Below, one piece after another: positions 10,096-21,870 of a stretch of 64,000 bases of DNA. The stretch covers positions 10,248,001 through 10,312,000 of the forward strand of contig OY756962.1 in the NCBI GenBank assembly GCA_963580455.1, in the 5' to 3' direction. The notes beneath the pieces are model-generated. The model saw nothing but the letters and a program-made list of their open reading frames with translations. It did not search any database and was not told the DNA's origin. A program made the translations under genes and the position numbers. Position 1 is the first letter of the stretch. Each line of letters starts with the position of its first letter. The stretch comes from Euonymus europaeus. Lineage: Eukaryota; Streptophyta; Magnoliopsida; Celastrales; Celastraceae.

Positions 10096-10782
10096 AAAAT
10101 TGTTTTGTTATTTGGTTTTGTTTGAAATATGAATTGAGTTTTATTAAGATATTATTCTCATAAGTTATTGAGTTTCGTTGTTAGTGAATAATGTAATAAA
10201 ATATTGACATTTGTATTGGATAACGTTTTGTTGATGCACAAGTGTTTACTTGTTGATTTCAATAATATAGTATTTCACAGATTTTAATGTATATGCACAT
10301 GTAACTAAATCAAGTAAATTTTTGTGCATGTGAGTGCACTTGATTTTGGGGAAAGAAAAAAAATTGTTGATCAACTATTCACTTTGATTCATCAAAAGTG
10401 AGAATATTAGTTTATCTTTAAAAACATATAGATAAAAGACATGATTTTCACCCGACTTTCTTGGATTGTATTTATATTTATTTTATTATAATTATTATTC
10501 TCTAAATAAAGAGCAATCATATAATTAAAAAAATGATATGTTTAAATGAGGATAGGGTAAAATTGTCATTAATTGAGATTAAAATTTAACGTTGTTCTTA
10601 TTGAGCTAAGCTTCAAATAATTGGGGATGTATTGAGTTAAAAACTTTTCAAAAAGATTAAATGGAATATAAAGTCCATATAAATTACCATTGTGGACTCT
10701 AGTAATTAGGCCCTACATTTCGGACATGGGTAATAAAATTTTATTATCATCCTAATTTGGGATTTGAAGGGAACAATTTAAC
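10096..10782. other. AT-rich intergenic, nothing recognised
   Basis: Both strands carry many stops. There are no motifs, splice-like sites or inverted repeats that I can support. Confidence 0.5.
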
Positions 10783-12060
10783 TCAGGCCAATTTCCAAAC
10801 CCTTAGATGACCCAAGCCTGATCCCGGACTTTGACCTAATTTGGACCCAATATGACCTAGGCCCCAACCCAGAGATGACCCGGGCCTGATCTCGAACCAC
10901 TACATAACTCGGGACCGATCTCAGACCCTGACCTATCGCAGCTTGATCCCAGACCCCAACCTCTCCCGGGCTCGATCCCAGAGACAAGACCACGGCTTGA
11001 TCTTGAACACCAATAAGAGTCGGGCCTAATCTTAGACCCCTATATGACCCATATCATGACCTGTCCTTGGCTCGATCCCGAACCCTGACAAGACACAGGC
11101 TCGATCTTAGAGCCCTACATGACCTAAGTTAGATCCCGAATCTAGAATTGTCCTTAGCTTGATCCCGGACAAGAACATGTCCTAGGTTTGATCCCAGACC
11201 CCGAAGACTTGGGCCCGATCTCAGACATCGACAAGACTTGGGTCCTATTTCATACCTCTATATGACCCAGACCCGATCCCAGATCATGACTTGTCTCGAG
11301 CCCGATCCCAAACCTCAATAAGACTCGAACTCCGACAAGATCTCGGACCTATATATGACCCAAACCCGATCACAAACCCTGACCTGTTCTCGGCCCGATC
11401 TCGGACTTGACAAGGCCTTGGCCCGATATCAGACCTTGACAAGACCCAGGCTCGATCTTGAACCTACATGACTCGGGCACGATTCCGGATCCTAACCTCT
11501 TCCTGGCTCGATCCCGAACATTGACCTATCTTGGGCTCGATCCCGTACTCCTAGAATACTCCGGCCCGATCTTGGACATCGATAAGGCTTGGGCTCGATC
11601 ATGGACACCTTCTAGAGTGGGGCCCAATCCTAGACCCCGACAAGACCCGGGCTCAATCATGAACCCCTACATGATCCGAGCCTGATCCCATACCTCGACG
11701 AAACTCGCGCCCAATTTAGGACCCGTATATGAACCAAACGCGATCTTTGACCCAAGCCCAACCTGGACTCTAACCTGTTTCAGGCTTAATTCCAGCCCCT
11801 GACAAGACCTGAGCCCGATTTCGGATCCTTACATGACCTAGGCCCAATCTAGAACCCCTACATGACTTGAGCAAGATCCTGATCCTACACCCCGACAAAA
11901 CCCGAGGCCAATTTGGGACCCCTACATGACCGGGACCCGATCCTTGATCCAAGCTAAACCCGAACTCTGACCTGTCTAAGGCTCGATCCCGAAACCCTAT
12001 ATGACCTTGGCCAGATCTCAAACCCTACATGACCCGGGCCAATCCTTGACCCTGACCTTA
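10783..12060. repeat. 29-bp minisatellite, C/G-rich
   Basis: About 44 degenerate tandem units of 27-31 bp with a core like gacccgggctcgatcccgaa, ending alternately in ctacat, cctgac or cgacaag. Strand asymmetry is strong: plus is C-rich, minus G-rich. The array is far more GC-rich than its surroundings. It is part of a larger dispersed element, because the same repeat followed by the same 180-bp tail occurs at 50440-50755. Short open frames inside are repeat artefacts. Confidence 0.9.
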
Positions 12061-12096
12061 CCGGAAGAGTAACGGTATTACACCAATAATACATAG
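12061..12096. mobile_element. Left remnant of minisatellite element tail
   Basis: The sequence ggtattacaccaataat followed by acatag is the beginning of the tail that continues at 14371 after the inserted LTR. The undisturbed version is at 50577-50602 (ggtattacaccagtaatgc). Confidence 0.75.
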
Positions 12097-14370
12097 TGTA
12101 CACCCCGCCCCACAAAACCATAATTCCCAGGCTTGTAGTCCAAAATGTTACTTGTATTACAATATAAGCTTACCCTACATTAAATACTGAACCACTTCAA
12201 GAAACAACTCTACGAAATTCATTATTAACCTAATCTGAAATAAAAGCATCGTCTTATATATTTTAAATAAGCATTAACATCCAATTAATATACTCTAAAT
12301 ATACCACTAGGAACTTATACTTTTCATTTTCGTTCTCGAATCCACACTCATTATCATACATTCAAGCTATTAACTATAGGTGCATAGATAAATGTGAAAC
12401 TTAATTGAGCAATCTTCCATGAAAACTCTTCGACGAAAACTAACTTCCATTACATGAGCATCTTCTTCATGGATCTACGTCAACACCATCAACTCCTAAG
12501 TCAGCATAATCATCTAAGAAATCAATATCTGCATCACGAAACATAGTGAGCCGAGACCCAGCAAGTAATACTTATGCATGAATGCACATGAACCTCATCT
12601 TTAGAAAAACAGTCAGCCATTTAAATCATTTTTTCGGTACTCGGGCGCTTAACCTAGGTAAACTGCTATAGAGCAACTAGTCGGGATTTTTCTTTAATGA
12701 ATTGTTCTACCAAAGAACACTTCCCAGTCAAAAATCATTTCTATTTTCATTTCCATCTCTAGTAAAGCTCAACCTTAACTTTTTAGTACACCCTCCCTAT
12801 AGCAGTTGTACCTAGTTCGTAAAAAATATCCTCTCATTAAATTGAAAATTTCCATTTTCATGCAATGTAATGCATCACGCTTATGAAAAGTATTTAATAT
12901 CTCAGTAAATCATACATAAAGAGTCACTTCCAATAATATCAAAACTGTCATCATATCAGTCTCATATAAGTAAGAATCATTACACAAAATATTATATTGA
13001 TATCACATTCCCAAATCAAATTCAATTCCATGACCATTCAACCATTACACATTACTTGTATACATATCATCACATAGTGGTTCAAAATTCATTGATATTC
13101 AATCACCACAATCAATTCAATCTTAAATAACAAACATACTCAATACAGATGATATTATAACAATAATAGTCTCATTGAATAACTCAATCATACTAACATA
13201 ATATCCATAACATCACAATTAATTGAGTCTCAAATACCAACATATTCATTACAGCTAATATTATAGTAATAATAGTATCATCAAAATAACTCAATCATAC
13301 TAACATAACTCCATATATATTTACACACAAATACATGAATTATAAAATTAACAATTCATTGAGCATTCAATTTCGTGAAACATGTGAGTATTACTTACCT
13401 TAACGAGTTTCCTAACTCTTGATATCTCAGTTAAACGAGCTTGTTCCTGAAATCCATGGCAATATACTACTCAATTAATTTATAAGTAATTACAAAATTA
13501 TTACTTATTAATTTAGTGTCACATTTGATGATATGGGTCAATTGGGTCATTATTGGTTCTGCCCTAGAACCATTGGCCCTTCTGGTCAACCCATGACAAT
13601 CGGGTCAATGGATATCTTCTTCTTCCCCTATCACAGGTCAACATACCGTCAAATTCCACCATCGGGTCACCGCCTTGGAGGGTGTGGTGACGCCCACGGC
13701 CGGCCTCGATCACCGCATACCTTTAGCTGAATGATGACCGGAGTAGGGTGAAACATGGAGGAGAAAGAGGCGGCCGATCGCAACCTTTCTCAGTCATTCT
13801 CCCTCCATTCCGTCCGAAACCGTTATAGACAGACTCCCCTCGCTATGCTCTTTCTTCCAGTATTGGTCTCGTAGAAAACCATTTTTGTTAATGCTTGGAG
13901 CACCTTCCGTCAGCTACAACTGTCTTCCGCGTGGCTGCCTTGGTGACGGTAGGGTTTCCTCCCTGGATCCACGTGTCTATTTATATATTTATTTGTTTTC
14001 TTTTACTGATTGACACTTCTACCCTTAGTTTTATTTACAACCCTGACATTAATTTAACTACTAAATCCTTCACTTATAATGATTTAGGTTAATTCCATGT
14101 TAACTCCAAATTCTGACAATCCTCGTACCCAATATATGTTATTTATCACATAAAATTTAATAAAAATATTCCGATCCCATTTAACACATATTGTTCCACA
14201 CACTAAAAATCATAATAAATACCACATAACGTCACTTTGTCCTATCAAGTATGCTATCCCCCGACTCGGGTGTTACAATATCGATTTTATTTTTATCTTA
14301 ATTTTCTCATAAAATGTGTCAATCTAAAATTCTCTGAAATTTTCATGACAAATTTGATCGAGGTATTACA
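12097..14370 (-). mobile_element. Solo LTR, Ty3/gypsy-type, 2274 bp
   Basis: The insert starts TGTACACCCCGCC and ends GGTATTACA. Read on the minus strand it starts TGTAATACC and ends GGGGCGGGGTGTACA, the style of large chromovirus LTRs. A perfect 5-bp duplication CATAG flanks it (12092-12096 and 14371-14375). Removing insert plus one duplication restores a sequence collinear with 50577-50610, which confirms the boundaries. No gag, pol, primer site or polypurine tract is present, so it is a solo LTR left by recombination. Short frames inside (such as 13533-13730) are not credible genes. Confidence 0.85.
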
Positions 14371-14536
14371 CATAGTCATAACAAACAATAGTAATGAATA
14401 TTTGAGTAAATTTTACTCATATTTATCAAACAATGGTAACAATTATTCTCCATATTTATTATTACTTTTGTAACATCTTACAATGGATAACAAATTATAC
14501 CACTAAATTCTTACTCTCATAGCAAATGCACCCTAA
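14371..14536. mobile_element. Terminal part of minisatellite element
   Basis: Collinear with 50600-50757: both run cataacaaacaa, atatttatcaaacaa, atatttattattac, gtaacatcttaca and close with caccctaa. The complement of the end, ttagggtg(c/t)(a/g)tttg, looks like the terminus of a PIF/Harbinger- or hAT-type non-autonomous element with a TAA flank. Confidence 0.65.
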
Positions 14537-15464
14537 GGGTGATATTTGTTCGATAATGGGAAGCTTGGCAAAGCATAGTTGCTTTAGTTCCTCCTAGACC
14601 AAGAGAATATGGCATAATGCAGATATTATATGCAACATTTTTTTTCTTTTAAACCATAAGGAGGGAAGGCTTGAGGAAACTGAGACTCAAGAACACTAGT
14701 ATAGGAATGCTATCAGCCCAGTTCCTGAAGATTATGCTTTTAAATGTGTTATCGAGTATTTTGGTATTCATAATGTTAGAATATAATATATTTTGAAAGG
14801 GAAAAATCTTAAATCTCAAAACACTAAAACGTAATACTAAATCTAAACTTCTAGACCCTAATTTGTTGTTTTTTTGGGGGAAAAATAATTTAACACGATT
14901 TTTGGAAAAAAAAATATTAGTTTTGGATTCAATAATTGTACTCTCTCTCAGCTCCGATTTGATGCAGCCTATGTTAACTACCCTATGTATAGGCCTTAGT
15001 ACTAGATCTACAAGTGTCAAAAGGTTCAGACTTTAGAGGAGGGACCTCACAATACTGTAGATTAAAGGACGCAAATCATAATTAATAACCAGATTAGGGA
15101 TGTGGCTAGCAGCTGCAATCTTGATTTCAGAGTGGCCTTCAATCTTCAAAAATTGTTAATTGAGCTGCCATGCATGGCTTCTCCCACATGGCATCTACCA
15201 CCGTAGGATAAATGGCCCAGACAGATTTAACTTTTGCAAACTTCACTGTACGTAAACAAATCAACTAATTACCACATTAATGTGCTAATTAGTTGCTACT
15301 GCTCCGTACTGTATTGTCATCATCATCACTAGGCCCAACTCAACAATAAGAAAAGCCTAAAATTGTTCATAAATACTGTTATGTAAGGAAGGAACATAGG
15401 AGTAGGAAACAGTGAAAACTCTTCAAGCCATTTTAGTATTAAACTAACAACTCATCAAGTAAAG
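14537..15464. other. No recognised gene; one exon-like block
   Basis: Plus-strand 14660-14795 reads like a decayed exon (AISPVPEDYAFKCVIEYFGI) with one in-frame stop just upstream. I do not recognise it. A 123-codon minus-strand frame over the same area (14649-15020) is low complexity and I reject it. The part from 15080 to 15464 resembles LTR or promoter-like AT-rich sequence without a clear boundary. Confidence 0.3.
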
Positions 15465-16045
15465 CAAGAAAGAAGGTGATCTCGGGTGGAAGATGGGTTA
15501 AAGAAGGTGATCGAAACACAAAATTCTTTCATTCAGTGACTAGTATGCGAGGTAGAATAAACTGCATTACTAGCCTTTAATCAACTGCTGGAAGGGTGGA
15601 AGATCTTATTGAAATCATAATCTTGGTTAATAAGCATTTTCAGAACCAATTTGATGATTACAATTGGCGCCCAATTACCATGAATGGGGTTCATTTTAGT
15701 TCTATAACTTTTGATCATCGTGTTATTTTGGAGCTTCCTTTTATATTTGATGAAGTAAAGAATGTTGTTTGGAGTTGTAGTAGCTCTAAGGCTCTTGGTC
15801 CAAATGGGTTCAACTTTGGATTCTTCAAAAAAATTTGGGATGTGATTTCTCCTGATATAATGAAGAAGGTAGATCGATTCCATAGAACTGAAATCCTTCT
15901 GAAAAGGATCAACTCATAATTTGTTACTTTTGTTCCCAAAGTTCTTGGTTCACAAAGACTACAGGCCAACCAGCCTAATTGGCAGTTTATAAAAAATCAT
16001 AGCTAAGTCTTTGGCTAACAGACTCAAGCAATCTTTGCATACAGT
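15465..16045 (+). pseudogene. LINE (L1-type) ORF2, 5' segment
   Basis: Decayed start of the reverse-transcriptase ORF of an L1-type plant LINE. It reads RWVKEGDRNTKFFHSVTSMR (about 15487-15546), then the pre-RT motif ALGPNGFNFGFFKKIWDVI at 15788-15844, with stops at 15580 and 15919 and a lost frame near FVPKVLG. The endonuclease part expected upstream is missing, so the copy is 5' truncated at about 15465 as is usual for LINEs. The sequence stops abruptly at 16045, where a solo LTR is inserted, and resumes at 27138. Confidence 0.85.
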
Positions 16046-16222
16046 TGTGAAACCCCGACCCAAAATTTGGTGAATTTTTGATGTATAAACAAAGGAGTGA
16101 AAATTGGACTAGGCGCACAAGGTGGGCGCCTAGGCGCTGTGCCTAGTCCAGTGAGTGGCAGGCAAGAAGGTAGACCAGAAGAAGAGGAACTGGACTGGGC
16201 ACACCTCAGGGCGGCTAGGCGC
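16046..16222. mobile_element. Outer solo LTR, left part
   Basis: It begins TGTGAAACCCCGACCC right after the LINE sequence ACAGT and carries repeated taggcgc/ggcgcc motifs. It is interrupted at 16222 by the inner gypsy element and continues at 25069. Together the two parts make about 2241 bp ending CGGGGCGTCACA, close in size and style to the inner element's own LTR. No internal region exists, so this is a solo LTR. Flanking duplication: ACAGT (16041-16045) and ATAGT (27133-27137), one mismatch. Confidence 0.85.
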
Positions 16223-18368
16223 TGTGAAATTCCAACCCAAAAATTTAGTTTTGAGTCGAAATACGGATGATCCGTGAAGTACGGAATATGGAAAAATAGT
16301 TTTGAGCTTGATTCTGTAAATAGGTCATAACTTTTAGTGTACATGTCCGTTTCGGGCCCATAATATATCAAATCGAAACTTAGACCGAGACGGAAAATAA
16401 ATTTGAGAAAAAAACTGGGTTTCTGTGAACAGTAATTCGTCCAGGCGGATAATTGGACGTCCGGACGGATATGCCTAAACGGAAGGCAGAAGGGTTCTGT
16501 GAATATTAATCCGTCCGGACGGATAATTGGGCTTCTGGACGGATATGCCTAGAGTGAGGGCAGTAGGTTACGAGAACAGTAATCCGTCCGGACGGATGCT
16601 TAGGGCGTCCGGACCGCTATCGGGAAATCTGATATTAAGCCCAAAATTTAGGCATTTCTGCCATTACCAACCTTGGGGAAACCCGACTAGAGAGAGAAAG
16701 AGAGAGAGAAGAAGAGAGAGAAGGAGAAGATTTTGGCTTGGGGATTGTGGATTGGTGACCCTTGAAGTCAAATAAGGAAGATTCAAGCTTGTTCTTGGAG
16801 ATTTGGTAAGTTTTTCATAGTTTTTTGAATTTCTAGGGTTTTCTAGATTCGTTTGATTCTTAGGGAGATGAGTTCTATGCTTTAGATATGTGGATTATAG
16901 GTTGATTTTGGATGTTTATATAGATTGGTTTATGATTTGGAGTTGATTTGAGCTTGGGTTGAGATTGGAGATTTTTGGAGGAAATTCTAGAGAGAGAAGG
17001 TTAGTCTCTCTTGGATTTTGTATTGGAATTGTTATTGTTATGATAAATGTGTGTTATTGACATGTATATATGGATTTGAATGATGAAATATGGTTAGGTT
17101 GGTGAAAGGGGGATTTAAACCCTAATTTTTGGAATTTGGAATTGTGTGTTGTGCTCAACTTGAGGCAGGGATTCTTAACCCATTTTCATTTTGTATCGTA
17201 TTGTTTTCTCTAAAGAGCGTTGAAATTCCTCATTGGTCTTTAATCTTTGTGTTCTTGCCTAAATTGTTCTTTAGGAAGAACAAACCTTCTTGTTGATTAT
17301 TATTGAATTGCATACCCTTTGAATGCTTAATCATCTATTGGGCATGATAATCTTCGTTCATGTATCATGTAGTTATGTATATATATAGGATTGTTATATA
17401 TATGAACTCCTCTTTCATGACATTATTGGACATGAATTATAGACGCATCGGGTCTACGAGTATGGACTCGTAGTATCCTTAGGTTATACTTTTGTGATGA
17501 TGTTAGATACCGAATGGGCACATTGTTGCCGAAATCGGGATTTCCATTGTGTAGGTGCACCTATAGTCGTTCTGGGGAAAAGTGTAAGGGTTCCGATGAT
17601 TTTTTGGAATATTTGTTGCCTGATGCCGAGCGCTGTAGGGTGTAGCCCGAGGTTATGCATTGTTGTGACATTTTAGGATGTCATGTTGCTGCATTGAGCT
17701 TGTTTCAATATTCAGCCTTTACGTTCTTTATGATTCGTTTTATTTTCCCTACTGAGCCTCCTGCTCACCTTATTCCTTTCCTGTATCCTTTTGGCGAGAC
17801 TGGTGCTGAGACCCAGGCTGTGGATCAGTAGGAGGCGGCGTGACATGGAAGGCCACCCTAGGAGCACTATGATTTGTGTATGGTTGTTTGAGAACCTTGG
17901 TTATGAATTAAGTACATATAGTACTTTTATTGGTTGACTATTATGTTGTTTAAGTACCTTTTTGGTATGTTGGATGGATGGTCGAGAGGTATGCCGTGTG
18001 TGGATAGTGGACCTTTGGTTCAGATTGCTATACTTTGATTGTCTTTGATGATATTATTTATATGAATATGCTTTGCTTATTGATTGTACGTGATTAGGAG
18101 GCCTGAGGCCCTGCCTAGTGTGTGAATGTGGATAGATGGCAAGAGGCCCTGTTAGGCTGCGGAACTTCTCTGATTATTATTGATTATCTTTCACGTGCTA
18201 AGTGAGATGTGACTCCAGGTTGGCACCCTCCGATATACAGGGAGGTGCTGTCGGATTTCTGATAGAATCCGAGGCTAGGATGGCGTGTGGTGAGGTCCAT
18301 AGTGACGGAGTACACACCTAAAGTGGCGCTCCCGGCTCTGTGCTTGGAATTTGGGTCGGGGCGTCACA
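16223..18368 (+). repeat. 5' LTR of Tekay-like element (2146 bp)
   Basis: It starts TGTGAAATTCCAACCC and ends TTTGGGTCGGGGCGTCACA. The first 400 bp hold three copies of a ccgtccggacgg-type palindrome within degenerate repeats (16436-16620), then a GA-rich tract (16690-16735). The 3' copy lacks about 400 bp corresponding to roughly 16740-17160 here, while this copy lacks about 20 bp near 17999. Confidence 0.9.
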
Positions 18369-18371
18369 GTT

Positions 18372-18382
18372 TGGTATCAGAG
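18372..18382 (+). other. Primer-binding site, tRNA-Met
   Basis: The sequence tggtatcagag starts 3 bp after the 5' LTR and matches the initiator methionine tRNA 3' end. Confidence 0.85.
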
Positions 18383-18509
18383 GGAGGTTAGCTCTACGTA
18401 GGATCTGAGGTTGGGTCCTAGATGTAAGTTAGTAAGTCGCCAGGCCATGTCACGACCTCTGCTGATCCGGTACGTTTTCTTATCCCTTAAATCCTCGATT
18501 AATTAAATC

Positions 18510-19950
18510 ATGTTAAGTATCTTATCTGTTGTGACGCAGATGGATACTCGTAGGGAGACCCGATCTACTCGCGCTGCGGCAACCCCGGGAGATGGGGGCA
18601 GGCGAGGACGACCTAGGGGCCGTGGTAGGGGACAAGGTAGAGGAGTGACGCGTGCTACTAGACGCACTCCTAGCACTCAGAATTCGGAGCCGGTGAATGA
18701 TACCAACGAAAGAGTGGAGGAAAGAGTTGAGGTAGGAGATCCGAGGAGGACTTTCGAGCCAATATTGCCGGAGGTACCGATTGCTCCGACTAGTACTGTG
18801 GGACAGCCTGTGACCTTAGAGGCTTTGACAGGAATTGTGATGAACTTAGTTCAGGTTATACAAGTGCAGACTCAGGCGCAAGTGGTGAGAGCACCAGAAG
18901 TCCGAAGTGACGGACAGGGTTCCGGGGCTAGTATTGGAGATGGTGCCAGACTGGGACGGGAGATTTATAAGGTTGATCTGTTGAGGAGGACTAGTCCTCC
19001 AATGTTTGATGGCAAGGGAGAAGGGTACGAAGCTGGTGAATGGCTAAGGCAAATGAGGAAGAGATTTGAATCTCTAGTTCTACCCAATGACCGGAGGATG
19101 AAGCTGATCTTTTATTATCTTAAAGAAGCAGCACATGACTGGTGGGATTCACTGGATCAGAGAAAGAATGATTTGACTTGGACATCATTTGAAATGTTAT
19201 TCATGCAACGATTTGTGCCAGAGAGCTGCCAATCTGACAAGGCCAGGTAGTACATGGAGTTGGTGCAAACTCCTGATATGACGGTGACGCAATATACCAA
19301 GAGGTATGAGGAACTCTATAGTTTTGGAAAGTAGTTTGCTCTAGATGATTGGAGCAAGACAGAGAGATACCGAGATGGGTTAATTCCTACTATTGGGAAG
19401 TTGATGATACCTTCAGGGGTGATGTCATATGGCAAGGCAATGGACATGGCTCTTAAGATAGAGCGGGGAGAGCGCAACTCCCGTCAGTACTGGGACATTC
19501 AGAAGGGTCGAAAGACCCCAGCTTCTAGTGGAGGAAGTAGTAGTAGTCAGAAGAGGCAGAAGATAGAACCTCGGATTCAGGGAGGCCAGAGAGGTGGTAG
19601 AGACCAGGGACAGAGGCCACCGGGTGGCAGATTTGCATCTTTCAAGTGTGGAAAGGAAGGGCACAAGAAAGATCAGGTCCGATGAAGGGGATTGTGTGCT
19701 TTGGGTGTGGTGCGGCTGGCCATAAGAGGAATGAATTTCCTAAGGGTGGCAGAACTTCATATCAACATCATACACCCGGAGTACCATCTTCTGCAATTGC
19801 TCCAGCTCTTCCCTCCACTGTTCCATCAAGGGGAAGAGGACGAGGCAGATCTAGGCAGACTCCGCAGTTACAGTCGACCCAGACGCAGACCTGGGCATTT
19901 GCATTTGGACACAGGAGGCTCCTGAACATCCCCACTTCATTGGAGGTACT
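18510..19950 (+). pseudogene. Gag of Tekay-like element, broken
   Basis: Capsid/nucleocapsid reading frame. The Arg/Gly-rich N-terminus (GRRGRPRGRGRGQGRG, about residues 30-45) precedes the conserved retrotransposon gag block (PPMFDGKGEG to LKEAAHDWWDS). Start is the Met at 18510 or, better, 18540 (MDTRRETR). Two in-frame TAG stops at 19248-19250 and 19332-19334 stand where a Gln codon is expected. A frameshift near 19675-19690 separates the first knuckle-like FKCGKEGHKKDQ from a second, CFGCGAAGHKRNEF, whose last Cys is Phe. Both knuckles have lost metal ligands. The region to 19950 drifts through frames into the protease linker. Confidence 0.88.
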
Positions 19951-21870
19951 TTCCTTATTTCAAACTGTTGGGCTAGGGTGTTGTTTGATTTGGGAGCTAT
20001 AGCTTCATTCATTACTAGTGCCTTAGCTCATTCCTTAGGGTTGGAAATTTCACCAATAAGGCGTATGTTTACAGTGTCTTCACCATTTGGGTATTTTACT
20101 CCTTTAGAGGGGATATCATTTGGGTGTGAGTGTCGATTTGGAGAAGTGGTCTTGAAGGCCGATTTTTATGTGATGGACTTCAAGGATTTCGATGTAATCC
20201 TTGGAGCAGATTGGTTAACAAAGCACCATGGGTTGATAGATTTTTGGGAGAGTAAAATTACTTTTAGAATACCTGAGGGTGGGATGATATGGTTGAATGG
20301 ATCGAAGGGGATTCCTTGTCCACATTTCTTAGAAAATCCTTTATACCAGGATTGTAAGATGGCGAGTTTGGTGACATCAACACCTAGGGGTGATTTCACA
20401 ACACCGATTTGGGTAGTGGAAGAATTTATGGATGTATTTCCAGAAGAGTTGCCGGGATTACCTCCGAATAAGGAGATTGACTTTGCTATTGAGTTGCATC
20501 CGAACGTCAAGCCAATTTCGATTCCGCCGTATCGGATGGCTCCAGCAGAGTTGAAGGAGTTAAGTTCTCAATTAGAGGAGTTGCTAGACTTGGGGTTCAT
20601 TAGACCGAGTGTGTCCCCGTGGGGAGCACCGGTGTTGTTCGTCAAGAAGAAAGACGGAAGCTTGAGGATGTGTATTGATTATAGGCAGTTGAATAAGGTT
20701 ACTGTGAGAAATAAGTATTTGTTGCCTAGGATCAATGATTTGTTTGACCAATTGAGAGGTGCTAGGCATTTCTCTAAGATTGACTTGAGGTCAAGTTATC
20801 ATCAGTTGAGGATTAAGGATGAGGATATCCAGAAAACAACGTTTAGAACTCGTTATGGGCATTATGAGTTTCTTGTGATGCCGTTTGGGTTGACAAATGG
20901 CCCAGCGGTGTTCATGGACCTAATGCAAAGGATTCTTAGACCGTTTTTGGATAAGTTTTTGGTGGTGTTTATAGATGACATATTGATTTATTCTCCTACG
21001 GAGGAAGAACATGAGGAACACTTAAGGGTAGTGTTACAGACGTTGAGGGAGAATCAACTGTATGCTAAATTGAGTAAGTGTGAATTTTGGGCCACAAAAG
21101 TGAAATTTCTGGGTCATGTTATTACACAGGAGGGCATAGCAGTTGATTATTCTAAGGTTGAATCAGTTTTGAATTGGGTGAGACCGAAGAATGTGACGGA
21201 GATAAGAAGTTTTCTAGGGTTGGCATGCTACTACCGAAGGTTCATTCAGGACTTTTCGAGAGTGGCTGCACCCATGACACAATTGACTAAGAAGGGTACA
21301 CCATTCGTTTGGACGGACGAGTGTGAGACGGCGTTTGAAGAGTTGAAGAAGAGGTTGACAACACCTCCTGTATTAGTAGAGCCGGAAAGAGATGTAGGCT
21401 ACCAGGTGTATTGTGATGCATCTGGAGTTGGATTGGGATGTGTGTTGATGCAATGTGGGAGAGTTGTGGAGTATGGCTCTAGATTGCTGAAGACACATGA
21501 GAGGAATTATCCAGTTCATGACTTAGAACTCGCAGTAGTAGTACTTGCTTTGAAGCAATGGCGGTATTATCTCTACGGAGAGAGGTTTGAGGTCTTTTCA
21601 GATCATAAAAGCCTTAAGTATTTATTCACTCAAAAGGAGTTGAACTTGCGACAAAGGCGGTGGATGGAATACTTGGAAGATTTCGACTTTAATTTGCAAT
21701 ATCATCCCGATAAAGCAAATGTAGTGGCGGATGCGTTGAGCGTGAAACTTGGGTTGGCTAGTTTGGCGTTGCAAGAATGGGAGATTGTTGAGACAATCAA
21801 CCAATTTGGGTTGAAATTGAGGAGTGAGGAAGGAAAAGTATACTTGGGTTGTATAACTTTGAGACCATAG
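19891..21870 (+). pseudogene. Protease, RT and RNase H of Tekay-like element
   Basis: The longest intact stretch of the pol frame, open from about 19891 to the TAG at 21868-21870. The retropepsin motif reads LFDLGA, with catalytic Asp at 19987-19989 kept but the following Ser replaced by Leu. RT follows: [18 protein letters not shown], the palm motif FIDDILIYS (Asp pair 20974-20979), FLGHVI and an RNase H with CDASG (Asp 21415-21417) and a VADALS end. Key catalytic residues of RT and RNase H are visible, so polymerase chemistry may not be what failed first. The stop falls in the linker before integrase. Confidence 0.9.

Noticed and set aside
10778..12021. Open frames of 71-83 codons in the 29-bp minisatellite
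   Set aside because: They follow the repeat unit, are Gly/Arg/Ser-biased and have no start context or conservation beyond the repeat.
13533..14092. Two 65-codon plus-strand frames
   Set aside because: Both lie inside the solo LTR, which is non-coding and reads on the other strand.
14649..15020. 123-codon minus-strand frame
   Set aside because: Phe/Ser/Leu-rich low complexity over an AT-rich region; the opposite strand has the better coding-like block.
16024..16371. 115-codon minus-strand frame repeated at 23190-23465
   Set aside because: Antisense of LTR ends; the similarity between copies reflects the LTR, not a gene.
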